From the NCBI GenBank assembly GCA_935421135.1, contig OW285187.1, positions 15,029,929-15,093,928 of the forward strand: 64,000 nucleotides of DNA, read 5' to 3'. The position numbers were made by a program, and so were the translations under genes. This document shows, piece after piece, positions 24,761 through 37,385 of the stretch. The notes under the pieces are model-generated. The model had not been told where the DNA came from. It did no database searches and saw only the letters and a list, made by a program, of their open reading frames with translations. Source of the DNA: Bugulina stolonifera (taxonomy: Eukaryota; Bryozoa; Gymnolaemata; Cheilostomatida; Bugulidae). The first letter of the stretch is position 1. The number at the start of each line of letters is the position of its first letter.

Positions 24761-25377
24761 GATTACCAAAGAGCGTAAAAGGGTACTCTCTTTGTGATTA
24801 CTCGGGAGCAAAAAGTATTCAAAATTTCCATTACTTTGTTTTGGTCTAGTAATGCCGCCTTGTACTTGGGCATAGTACTTGCTGTGTTGAAATGTATATA
24901 TTTCGATTCACCGATTTGAAGTTAAACGCATATTTCGACTACGGAAATATTTTCGGAGGTTTTCTTCAGTAGGTGAAGACAACTGCTGTCAGAGCTGTGA
25001 TTTGCTGTTCCGCATCATTGTATGGTATTTTATACAAGTCATGATAATGTAATTGTACTACTACATCTAAGTGTGCATGCTATGTGCAGTTCATGTACAT
25101 GGGTGAATGTGTATGTACAGTGGTTTTCAAAATTATTCTTAGAAATCTTAGCTGCAGGCAAAGCCAAGCATTATTGTCATTCTTTTCATCATAATTATAA
25201 TAACTATTACTATATACTACATGTATATCATATTCATATTATACTACAGGTGTATACATATCATATAAATTATTATGTATAGCACATTATCCTAGATTAT
25301 ACTATGTTGTGTTGTGTTGTGTCGTGTCGTGTTGTGTTGTATTATACTACATGTATGTTATATTATATTATATTATA
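24761..25377. other. Upstream region of RPRD1
   Basis: The region between the RPRD1 start and the SINE. It holds a (TTGTG)n-type run at 25300-25340 and ATATT-rich DNA. No exon is supported. The RPRD1 promoter must lie here but has no clear TATA box. Confidence 0.45.
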
Positions 25378-25604
25378 TTTTTTTAACGTGACTATCCAAT
25401 AGGAAAGCTAATCAAGGGGCCACCACGGCTCCTAGAGCTGGATATTATTGTAGTCCGATATGGCACGGAGGGAAAACTTTCTTTGGGACGAAAACGTCCA
25501 GGTCATCGGTGGGAGTTGAACCCACGTTCTTGCAGATACCTTGCATCATTGCTGCTGTGTAAGACAGGAGTGACTAGTGCTAGACCACTCAGCCACCAAA
25601 CCCA
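25378..25604 (-). mobile_element. tRNA-derived SINE
   Basis: Read on the minus strand it starts GGTTTGGTGGCTGAGTGG (A box TGGCTGAGTGG). It carries a long variable region typical of Ser/Leu-type tRNAs and then the B box GGTTCAACTCC. A tRNA-unrelated body of about 120 bp follows, and a tail of A and ATATT repeats at 25360-25385. This head, body and simple-repeat tail is the standard SINE build. It is not a functional tRNA because the acceptor stem does not close after the B box. Confidence 0.75.
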
Positions 25605-26783
25605 TATATTATATTATTGTATGATACTACGGTATTACATGTATTATTAAACTCTATAGACTTAGTTCTGAGCCTTAGAACCCCTTACCTCCTGTGTACA
25701 CAAGGCACCTCCAGACCCCAGGCTTGTTTTGACCATCTAGTCCCCTCCGTTTGAGAATAAACCTTTCCAATACAGTTTACCAGAAGATATTTTGTAGCTT
25801 TGAGCAGCAAAAATTGTCAGTAATACAGATGATGAGTATACACGGTATTTTCACTCTTCTGCTACAATGCAAAAACATTGGGATATATCAGCAGCAGCAG
25901 CAGCTGTAGCAATAGCATCCTGTTCCTGTTCCCCAAAATTTATTCAGCTACTGCCAGTGCTGGTATACTGCATGTACACCAATGCTGTGCTCTGTCAGCT
26001 ATATATAGTCGATAGCATGCACATGTGATACTAGAAGTTCATTTTATGTAAACACATATACATTTATGTCCCATAAGTTTAGGAAATTATTTAATTAAAT
26101 GATAAATAAATGTCTGCTGAAATTGTATTGTTACCCAAACAACTACATGACTGTACTCTTCTATCAATGTTTGGAAGGTTATCTTTGAATTTTGTACTAG
26201 ATTAAAGTACTAACTTTCATAATAATATTGTGTTCTTGTATAAAAAGGTCTAATCCAAACTTTGACAGAAATGGATGAGTATAGAAGCATAAATAAAGGT
26301 AGTAAATTTATTAGTTAAAAATCAGAATCAAGATGAAATAACCCAATGTCAGCAGTGGCTATAATAGTAGCATCGAGTATCAGTTACTTATGCCCAGCAA
26401 CCTTGAACTCTATGCAAGCAATGCAAATTTTTGCACTTTTATTAATTTCAACCTTCTTCTGTCTAGGTGTCAGATTATAGCATGTTGATACAGATAACTG
26501 TAGAATAAAGAATTAGGTCAAATACAAATTATAGATTAGTTTCACAAATGAAACTGCAAGTGCTCTTGAATGTGTGAATACTTCAACTAACTACGTGTAT
26601 ATTATTTAAACTAAAAAATTTGACTGCTGGCATGAAATTGTTTTCTACCACTAGAAAATGAACACAAAAATGTCTATTCTACTAACATTGTACCTCAACA
26701 GTGAAAATAGTATATAAATTATAACATTATGCTCTACATGTAGACATAAATACTGTAATGCTAATATTAGGAAGCATATAAAG
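25605..26783. other. No gene recognised
   Basis: AT-rich intergenic DNA. A short run of CAGCAGCAGCAGCAGCTGT is at about 25891. No exon is supported. Confidence 0.5.
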
Positions 26784-27162
26784 TAGGGCTGGAACGAATC
26801 CAAAAATTTTCGAATCTGACGATTCCGATTCCTGACACCATGCAGATTCTCGATTCCGATTCCTAAACGATTCCGCGTGGAATTACTCGTTTTAACAAAT
26901 TCAATATCTTTTGTCACCAAATAAACCATGTAATCAAACTGTAAAAGCATATTTCATCTGCTATTCACTGTTAGTTTGTAGATGAGGACATTTTGTTCAA
27001 CATTTTTTATTAATAATTAAATAATTTTATAAATAATTGCTACAAAAAATAACAAAAACTTTACAATGTTGGATTCGAACCTGAGCATTTTGGAACCGAG
27101 ATTCGGAACCGTGCCTAAGGATTCGGAATCGGATCCGGATTCGTGGATTTGTCACAGCCTTA
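26784..27162. mobile_element. 379-bp hAT-type MITE with 8-bp target duplication
   Basis: The left end is TAGGGCTGGAACGAATCC and the right end is GGATTTGTCACAGCCTTA, inverted repeats with mismatches. GATTCCGATTCC words follow inside both ends. A perfect 8-bp duplication ATATAAAG flanks it at 26776-26783 and 27163-27170. An 8-bp duplication and this end type are hallmarks of hAT elements. It has no transposase. Confidence 0.9.
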
Positions 27163-27719
27163 ATATAAAGGTATTTTACCTTGCATGTAAACATTCTTAT
27201 TTCATCCCATTACATTCTCTCACCAATATACAAATTCATTAGAGCAAAATATTTACCAAATGGGTAAAATATAAGTCATGTGAAGAGTTGTAATTAATTG
27301 TCTAGCTGTGTAACCTCACTCAGACTTCAGCATGAGACAATCAGCTGTGTAAGATATGTCTGTTACATTCACATGACAGCGGGTTTATTACTTGCAGACG
27401 GCTGACTCTGCAGTATAGTGGCAGCATTATATGATCAGACAGCATTACACTAACAGTATATGAGATGGTATGTAATTATTGCTGCTATGATAAGGCGTGC
27501 AGTGTGAGGGGTTTCAAGGCTATCAAACAGTGTGACCGTGAACGCACTGAGTGCACAGTGTGGTCCAATTACTTCATTCAGCAGGTGATAAGTAGTAACA
27601 TTATAGATAGATAGGGCTTCATGTCACTATTCATTACACTGGTGAACCTGGAAGGAGTCAAGTGTGCTTACAGGATAACAGCTTTCATCTAGTAACAATA
27701 GTTACCATTTATTTCAAAC
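27163..27719. other. 5' flank of the ETS gene
   Basis: Lies between the MITE and the ETS start codon. It probably contains the promoter and 5' UTR. No TATA box or upstream exon is obvious. Confidence 0.4.
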
Positions 27720-28307
27720 ATGAAGTGGAACGATAAATTGGACCCTCCAAATATAGAGGAAAACATTTTTCAGTCATCTTTGCTAGAAATTAAAACTGAA
27801 CCAAAGTCATTTGATCATTATGGTTGTAGTCAATTTTCACAAAAAATTAACAAAACTTGTCAAGAGGAACAATTTTTTATGCCGGGTGTTAGACCTCCTC
27901 CACCAGATGCGGACTTGTTAGATATCAAATTAGAGGAGCTCTGCCAACCGTATCTCTCTCTACCAGAAGACTACGAGAAATGTCTGTTTGTTGAACCAAA
28001 GGGTTGTGACGACGCTGGCTATGACACTTGTACAACATTTAGCTCCGCAGCACCCAATGAATTTGACCAAGACTGGATTGACTCTCCTTCTAGCGTTGAA
28101 AGCTTCCTCTCGTCTTGTAGTGAACTCGTAGAATCATATCAAAAGAATGAACACTCACCCCTAGTTCTCGACTCTTCGATCTCTAATCAGCACCAAACAG
28201 ATTCCAACATTTTCAGGCAGACCAGAATACCTCAAGTAGCTGTTACACCTATCCATCAGTATTCAAACACTCCGTCAACTAACATCCACAACCACATCAA
28301 CCAACAA

Positions 28308-28339
<32 letters not shown>

Positions 28340-31300
28340 GCAACAGCAGCAACAGCAGCAGCAACAAATGTCTCCACAACCACAGATTATTCCACAGCAC
28401 TTGGATCAACTTTCACCAACATCGGTACCTCTCTCCACATGTTCAGTAACTCTTTCCATGCAACCTGCTACGCCATCACCATCCACAGCGTTACCATCAC
28501 CGCACCCGATAGCATCAGCACCACAACTTACACTGCCTTCACCACAATCACATGATTCACCTGTACATCCTCTACAAGGGCAGATGATAATGTCACAATC
28601 CATGCGACATCTATCATTGGCTATGCCAGAGTTAAGTTCCTCTACATCACACCAAGTACTACAGCTTCATCCAACTCATTCAACGTCAACAGTGACTATG
28701 ACATCGCAACCGGTGGTGTCTACCACCCAGTCTGCCGTCGTACAGATACAACCTAAGATGAGCAATAATGTACGAGTGAAGAGCAGAAATAGAAATAAAA
28801 ATAGAAATAAAAACAGAAGCAATGAAAAGACTTATAAATTGAGCTCCTGCGTACCGAGTAATGTCATATATAGCAAGCATTTGACTCAGAATCCTACCAA
28901 AAACTTGAGGTAAAAATATTATACATTAGTAGTCTACTTGTATATGAAATATAGTTTATATATTTGGTTTATGGAGTTATGTAGGCCAACCATAATAGTT
29001 ATACATGTATATGTACATGTATGCTATACCAAGGCTCTATTATTACTGCTTTGTACTACATGTATGTACATGTGTATGTGACAACATATATATTTGTTGT
29101 ATGTGTACACTATCTAAAATCTGATATACATGTACAGGTACAGTATGCATGTATTTCTATATACATGTACCATCTCTATATACTGTACATGTACATAGAG
29201 ATGGTAAAGCTTCCACCAATTTCAAAGGTGATTCTCATAAACACACAAATTATTTTGTAATAAGCCTCAACATGTACAATGTATATCTATACACTAGATA
29301 AAAAACTTTTTTCTATTGTAATGTGTATGTATCCTTTGTTTCTCTGTAGACCAGTGTTAAATCTTTTACCCAAACTAATCATGCCTCCAGTAGTTATGGA
29401 ACATCAAGATAGCCAGCAGCAACAGCTACAGCATCTGCAACAACAACAGCAGCAGCAACAACTACAACAGCAGCCACAACAACTACAGCAGCAGCCACAA
29501 CAACTACAGCGGCAGCCACAACAGCTACAGCAGCAGCCACAACAGCTACAGCAGCAGCCACAACAGCAAAACACCTGCACCATTTTAAGCCTGCCTCCAC
29601 CATCGTATGAAGAAAGTGTAAAGAGGGATGAGCCTTGTTTCGACTCTTCCAACTCCAGCTTCATATTTCTGTGCAGCCAACAGCAAGCTGTGTTTGAGGA
29701 TATGGCACGTGAAGGTAAGCATAATGTGGAACATATAATAGATCTGCATACACAAAACGTCATGCAGTGATGAAACTTTTCCATCTAACAAGAAAAAAAC
29801 CATCCAAAAAGGCAAACTTTCCTTTATGCACATATCATGGGTTTTTATCATCTAGAAAGATTTATTTTATTGACTGTAAATACTAATGCCACAGGGTTTT
29901 TTTAAATTGGTCTCTGAGCCACTTTTCCTGGCAGGAAAACAGTTCTTAGGAAATGTGCACATGTTTGTATATACAACATGAGGCCGCTAGTTTAGAGAAA
30001 AGAATGTGCCATTACCAGTGCTGTTGCCTGTCAGGCGTGCAATGGACTTGACTCATAAGCCTTCAAAGTAGAAAATTAACATGCATTTCAATCTGTTTTT
30101 TAACCAGTTGTGTAAGATTTTACAACATACAATGTACATGTATAATAATAATAATTGTGCTGCATAGAACCATTATAGGTTATGCAACACGCGTCTACAG
30201 AATGTCTTGAGTAAGTGCATATGTAAAGGAAAATATCAAAATGTAAGTGTGCAGTGAGCAGTATACAGTAGATAGTTTAATCAGTGACTCTCACATTCTA
30301 CTTGTACTACGAAGCGTCTACTGATGCACATGTTCATGTACATGTACACACGCACATACATGTATCATGCTACCAAGTGTAATATTATACTGGTAAGAGA
30401 AATCTGTGTCTTCACATAGGATATAATCAGGACATTTATTAGGACTGGTCACCTTAGTTTACTCTCTACAGTGTTGTGGAGATAAGAGTAACATGTGCTA
30501 CCCTCCAAACATATCCTCCATAAATATGCAGACTTTCCCTATGCAACCACGGTCTTGTATTCGTGGTCGTTATGATCACTCAGTATAGAGTTTAATGTGG
30601 ACAGCAAAAGTTATCGAAGTCTTCTAGCTGTTACACACGATTACTAAACTTTTTTGAGGTTTTGGATCTCAGAGAGGGAGTTCAGTGTATAGAGTTATCT
30701 CCCCTCTAGGGTTCAGTGTATAGAAATAATGCATGATGGTCTGGAATAGGCTAAGATTTTCCGTACATTTATGTTTATGATATTGTACTGTTATCTATGT
30801 ATAGTTGAAGTGTTGTGAACTATGAGTAACCGTATGGTATTGAGAATTTAGCACCCTAGGAATATTCTGGGCCCAATGTAAGACTATACTGAGATATTCC
30901 ACTAGTAAACCATATTAAATAAATATATTACCTATCTGACTATTCTAATACATATGTCTGTTGTATACCAATATTACAGATACAATGTATATTAGGAAAC
31001 GAAAGACATGATCATCAAGTGCAAGCCGACAACTATGACAATATGTGAATGAAATTCCTCAATTTATTTTTGGCTGAGTGCGGTGTCTACACTATCCACA
31101 TGTACGTCACGCATTGCACTAATAATCAGTAAAATCAGTAATGGAAGGATTGAATTAGAAGATCTTTAACAGTGTTTTATTGCATAATATACAAGATTAT
31201 TTGCTTTAATATTTGTGACAAGAGAAATGCATGTAAACTGCAATTAGAATTCACAACTGTTTGTTATACGTTATAATATGATTACTCGTTGCCCAAACTG

Positions 31301-34155
31301 AAAACCGCCATGCTTATCCATGCTTATCCATGCTAAACATGCTTATTCCGACTGCACGGGTCTTTATTTGCTACAAAATTTCACTGGTTGTAAAAAATAT
31401 AAATTCCAGCATTGTTCTGAATGGAGAAAAGTAATATCTTCTTGAATGTGTGCACTAAACACTTTGAGTACAAAGTTATGTAGCAAAGTAGACAAAGATG
31501 AAGGCAATGCTATGACTGTGTTATTAAAGAGAGTTTTATTATTGTTATAATAATATTTCTATTAACTATTATTTATTGTCTGAAAGTCACAGAAAATTAT
31601 AATGAACAAAGTAGGCAGATAGTATGCAGTCTGTTAACACCGTATAAGAGACCCACCAACCTGCAAGTATGACTATAATTTACTATTCACTGTGACATGG
31701 TAAAAACTATCCCAGCATTGATGTCTGACGTAATTATTTTTGCTAATTATTGTAAGTTTAAGTGTGCTATTATGTATATCATGTCATTTAGAATAGTAGA
31801 ATGCTCAGATTTCTCTAATGAAATCAGATATTCTAAAGAGGATCGTTTAACACAATATTTAGTGATAGAATAACACAGTAGTAAAATTTTACAATCTCAG
31901 CTGAACAGAATGTTTCTAAGAAATTATTCAACAACAGCTGACTATATTAACCTAATTAGTGGTTGTGCAAGGCCAGGGTGCTAAACTCACAGTTGCTGTC
32001 TACAGCAGCAGCACCTACACTTCAGTCAGCATATGGCCAACCTTTGACCACAGCGCTTTGTTCAAAGTTGCCAATTTTTTATAAGAAGATAGCTGAAAAT
32101 TGAAATGTTAAGACCAGACTTTCCAGCCAGTTTTGGCGATACTTTTACATCACAAGCCTTTTAAATATTGAAACAGTGGACTATTTATTAAAATCATAAT
32201 AGTAACAAATAATTGTAGTACAGTTATATTTATTCAAGCAAAGATTTACATGTTGCATATAGTAGTTATATAATAGCAGCATTTGGAAGATTCTGTGACA
32301 GTGAACAAGCATGTTATAATCTTTATTCTCTTAGCCCAACATCTGCATTGACTGCATATACACATAAAAGGCCATTAAATTTGGTTATTTAATACATTTG
32401 CCCCATTTTTACTCCTATCTTTTTCATTTACTTTATTTCTGTACTTTGAAGTTATAATTGAAAGTTGATTAGAGGGTATTCAGGTGGAATGCATGTCGAG
32501 CTATATCATCATGAGCTCAGTTGAAATACCCAGATAACTACAATAATGTAATATTATATCACTCTGGGGCATGTAACAGGAGATTTCAACTCCCAGCAGC
32601 TGACTGGGTAACGCTGCCTCATCAGACTGAGGGTATGCATCCCATTATGACATAAAAGTGGTGAGATTCGGTTTCTATTATTTTACTGAAGTGCATAATT
32701 TCTAACACAAACAGGGCCCCTAATATAAACAAATTACTTGTGTTTACTATAGGTTAGGGTAACAAGTATAAGTAGTTCAACTATGTAGTACATATTGCCA
32801 TGCTGCTGGGTTCAAATAGTGCTGGCTGCTGAGTTGCTAACTCTAGCAAGCTGCTGTTAATCACGCATTAGTTTTTATTCTGTCGACAATGTATTTGTTC
32901 TCATAAACTAGATCTAAACTCCCAGCCTAATAATTACAATCTACACAAGTTGATTGAGCAAGCAATGACAATAGATTTCATTAGAAACACATGTTCTAAT
33001 CAACAAAGCATTGTTTTCATTTTCCACCTGTTAACAAAACTTGCACTATATAGGTAACATCTTTTTATCCAATGTTGTAATTATAGTCAGATATTTTCAG
33101 TGGGTAGTCGGACAATATACAACAATTTTTTTTCGGTATACAAGAATTAGACTGTCCTGCACATGTTTTATAAGGTCTCACTTTGTTGCATTTATTCCAT
33201 ATGTGAATAATGTAGGCTGTAATGTAATGTCAAATACACCATTGTTCTACTGCCTACTAAGACATATACTATCATACATGCCCTTTGATATGTTTAAATT
33301 AAATTATTTTACCTTGGAGATGACGATTATCAAATATATAGACTTCTGTGAAGGCCAATAATTTAAATGCATCACATCAGTTGAAAAGATGAATTAAAGA
33401 CTGTGAATTATGTCGTTCCATTTCCATGCAACTTCATCGTGTTCATGTTAAATGTAGATACAACTGTGTGTGTAGCTAGCCAATGCCGTCAATGTACATG
33501 TAGCTTCAACATTTCATATGTTTATTTTAATGCTTCATGTCATAATCGACATGTATATATGTGTATAATATTGTATTTTAGAAACGAACCCAGTTGTTTT
33601 ACAAGAATATAAAGAAAAACTTGTTGATAGAATCAAAGCCCAAGGTATGTTATGTAGCCTGCTGTGTGCATACCTCTGAACCAACTCTGGCTTTAAAATT
33701 GCTGTTTGAAAAAGCATAATTACATACAAGAAATTGTAATAGATTCCAGCTAAATAAATTGAAGATCACTAAGTTTTCAATACTTCAAAGAATGTATGTT
33801 TCTCACAGGAGGGCAGATGCAGTTGTGGCAGTTCCTCTTGTCATTGTTGGAGGAACCAGAGCAGCACATCACTAGCATCGCTTGGGAAGGCACGTTTGGT
33901 GAGTTTAGAATGGTCAACCCAGACGAAGTCGCCAGAAAATGGGGAGAAAAGAAGAAAAAAGCAAACATGACTTATGATAAACTTTCCCGTGCCCTGAGGT
34001 ACTATTATGACAAAATGATCCTAACTAAGATACACGGCAAGAGGTACACATATAAGTTTCATTTCAAGAGGATAGTACAGCAAATGAAGAGATCTGGTTC
34101 TTCAACTAAGCGAGACCCAACCTATATACCACAGGACCTGCTGCCTTACATTTAA
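27720..34155 (+). CDS. ETS-family transcription factor, ERG/FLI-like domain (complete)
   Basis: A sequence-specific nuclear transcription factor expected to bind GGAA cores. Four exons join in phase: 27720-28909, 29350-29714, 33582-33644, 33809-34155, giving 654 residues. The ETS domain is C-terminal, residues about 543-624, from [11 protein letters not shown] through [21 protein letters not shown] to [10 protein letters not shown]. The recognition helix is intact, [26 protein letters not shown] followed by a GKRY.YKF strand is closest to the ERG/FLI/FEV group; no Pointed domain is seen. The N-terminal 397 residues come from one exon and contain IKTE (K25) and IKLE (K70), which fit the sumoylation consensus. 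It also has a run of about 23 Gln and a Ser/Thr/Pro-rich segment. Exon 2 is another Gln-rich block built from a 21-bp repeat. Intron 2 (29715-33581) is long and holds nothing else recognised. It converges on NF-kB downstream. Confidence 0.93.
28302..28370 (+). repeat. Poly-glutamine CAA/CAG tract in ETS exon 1
   Basis: About 23 Gln codons in mixed CAA/CAG, so it is less prone to slippage than a pure CAG run. It is in frame and flanked by Asn/Met-rich sequence. Confidence 0.9.
29411..29568 (+). repeat. 21-bp coding minisatellite, QQLQQQP repeat, ETS exon 2
   Basis: Units CAACTACAGCAGCAGCCACA recur about five times with variants such as a CGG for CAG, encoding QQLQQQP. Because 21 is a multiple of three, copy-number change would not break the frame. 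Confidence 0.88.
29715..33581. other. Long ETS intron 2, nothing else recognised
   Basis: 3.9 kb of AT-rich intron. I see no nested gene, RNA gene or transposon end. CATGTACATGTA words are scattered through it. Short open frames lack splice context or similarity. Confidence 0.5.
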
Positions 34156-37100
34156 ACTCGACGCTAGATGTATATAGATTGTATGTTACATAGAAAGTAC
34201 AGCCTCGGTTCCAAACGCCTTTAGGTTTGACTGTTTTAAGCTCTGAGTCTATAACTTACATGTTCAGTCATTGGTCTATAGGCAATCATGCTAGCCATCA
34301 ATATTTCATGAAGAAGTTTCCGGGACAACAATTTAGGTCTACCAATTTGTCGGAACCTATAAATTCACAATACTTTCAATTATCTGCTCTTTCCATCATT
34401 TGCAGTAACAGGAACCGTGCTGAGCACATAGAGACATAGACCACCCCATCTCACCTATCAACTATGCATGGAATAATATTTTCACTTTTTAGTTTAGACA
34501 GCAGAAGTTGATCTGCCTATACACCTTGTACAAATCAAAATGTCTTAAATGTTTAAGTATTATATTATTTTTAAATAGTATATTATTATATAATATTATG
34601 TTATTATATTATACACTGCATAAAAGACCAGTATCACTGGCAGGTGTAGTTTAGCCAAGTAGTTAGTAATTGTAATGAACTGAATGTAGTGATTAATTTA
34701 TAAGAATTATATACCGACCTCTAAACTGCATTAGTGCAATGGTCAGTCTTACAGGGCATAATAATCTGTATTACAATGCTGGCCATTGGTTACTGTTATT
34801 TTCCTACGTATATAGTATATATACCAATTTAAATGGCTGCTTTAATTAACCCAATACATATACTTGCTATCTGTTAGACTATATATATATATATGTGTTC
34901 ATTTTGAATTCCATGAAAATCCATGTCTGACATATACAGGTTATTAGCTAATGGCCCTGTGTAGCTCATCTGGAGGGGATAATTCCAAGACTATGTGAAG
35001 CCCAAGTGCTAGACTGTCTGGAAGTAATAACAGCTCTGCAAACTCTAATGAAACTGCACAAGTATAAATTCCTGGAACAGCTCTTTGTCATTTGCAAATT
35101 CTAACAAAACCTTTAAACATTTGTCATGTATAAACATTTAATCAACTGTGCATTCTACTTCATTTGACTGAATATATACTGTGCATGCACATATACTATT
35201 AGGCAAAAGTACAAATAAGACAAGCAGCTATAATGCTGCTATTGTCTTGTAAGCTGCCCATTTGTGATTTGTATGAATACTATAAGAATACCTGGACTTG
35301 GTTGATCTAAGTTGACCAGGTCAAGCTAAACATTCTCTTGTTACATGTATTGTAATATTGCTTGGTAACCAACAAATGTTACTATCACACTAGTGTAACC
35401 ATTATTTAACTGTCCGCTCTGTATGCAAAAAACTGCTGCAACAAGAACTGAATGCAGCAGTAGAAACATGTACATGTACACTTATACAATGTATGCGATG
35501 TATACAGTATATAATTCAAATTATGAATGAAGTTACTTTACACATTACTGTATTTTCTGATATGTATGATATTTATGTAGAACATTTTGTGTATGTGCAT
35601 ACATGTCTATATCAGTTCTGTGTATTACACACACAGCTGTCAGCTAGTGGATACTCTGTACAGATTACAGATTGTACATAATTATTGAGTTAAACCTTGA
35701 AACCAGGTCAGCTTAGAGTACGGATTTATCTGGCGGCATGCCAGTTTATGCTAGGTCAACAGAGAATGAAAAGACTGTCAGTTGACGTTATTTGCCAAAA
35801 TATCCAAAACTTTATAAGCTCTAAAAATGTAATAATTATTTGGTTTCCTGGCAAACATTCCATCCCTGTCAGGGGGTGGGTGAACAAATTTTGAAATTTA
35901 AATATTGAAACTGTTACCTGACAATTGCATGGCTGTAGGCCCACTGCAATTAACTCTAGTTGTACAGTTTCCAAGTTTTCAGCTATTAACCCTTGTTCCA
36001 TTAGCTATTCAAATATATCGGGTGGGTGGCCTCTAACTAGACATTGGGCTCCACTCTTGGTTATATATTAGAAGTTATCCTCCCTCCACTATGTATATGG
36101 AATCGCCTTCATACAGACCACGTGCCTCTTTTTCTCATATACATGATGAGAAAACTGGCTCAAGTAGCATGACATATTAGCCTTACAATGTATTTGTTAT
36201 ATTACAAAGTTTTCCTCTCTTTGCTTCCAGGTGATTGATATTACTTTGCGTAGTAGAAGTTAGACTGGGCTAAATATGAATGTGTCAACTCATCTCTCAA
36301 CACGATTCACATGAAATAGACATGTAGTATAATTATCATACATCAAATAGTATAACTGGTAGTCCACATATATGTTGTTGTCTTGTAATATTTATAATAA
36401 GATGTACATAAATATGGTCGGACATTATTGAGACCTACATGCATGTAATTATCTACTGGAGGTGTTGGGAGAAGTAGCAAGTTCACAAAAAACCATTCAA
36501 TAAAGATTCTGCTGCACTTTTCTTTTTTTATATGTTGGTAAATAAAAAGCCTTAAATCATCACACACTTAGTACAAGCTCATGATTATCCAGTACTTTAC
36601 GTATATTTATTAACAGAAAACATAGTATACTATACATATACATTAAAATGGGGAACATTTTGGTGAGTACAATAAGTGTGTAATATATATATATACACAA
36701 ACATAAAATTGTACATGTACATAATCAGCCTCTACATAAAACACAAGAAAACGTCGGTAGTAATGTTATGCAGGTAATGAATGTACCAAACTGTTTGTAG
36801 TGTTGAGGGTCAGCATAATTATTAAGAGATCAGACAAAGTATTAACTGCATATCAGAGTGTGTAATAAATTGTTTACTGGGTTATGAGATTATTACAGGG
36901 TGATTAACAATATATTGACTGCAATAAACTAAGGTATATTTAAATAGAAGTTGAAATAAAGTAAAACTGCATCAAAACCAATATATATAATGAAGCGTAG
37001 GTAGCACTGTCTATAGCTTAACAAATGCAACCACATAGTTGAATATATTACAATCATTCTGGTCTGAATTAAAATGTAAAATAAATAGTCATTTTACCAC

Positions 37101-37385
37101 ATACCACAATTAATTTGATTCTTTCATAGAACAACAAATATAGAAATATACACAAGTATATTATTGTAGGTTAAACAGTTAATTAATGCCAACTAGACTG
37201 CATAATAAATAAAATAACATAATTATAGCAATGTTCTGTCTCAGCATTCTAGTACTGAGGCTATAACCGAACCTGTTACCTGCCTGCTTGCTGGTAGGTA
37301 CCAGGACAGTTTGAAGTACACAGTGGTGCGACTACCTACATCCACTGTTCAGCCTGCTGAACCTTCCTCCTGATTGGCTATCAGA
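34156..37385. other. Convergent intergenic region, ETS and NF-kB 3' ends
   Basis: Holds the 3' UTRs of the ETS gene (plus) and NF-kB (minus). On the minus strand AATAAA occurs at 36606-36611, which is one candidate NF-kB signal; others are possible nearer the stop. No further exon is supported. Confidence 0.45.

Noticed and set aside
25378..25604. Functional tRNA gene on the minus strand
   Set aside because: A and B boxes are present, but the acceptor stem does not close and a SINE body and tail follow.
29394..29784. Cys-rich and Ala/Val-rich antisense frames
   Set aside because: Mirror images of the CAG/CAA-rich ETS exon 2.
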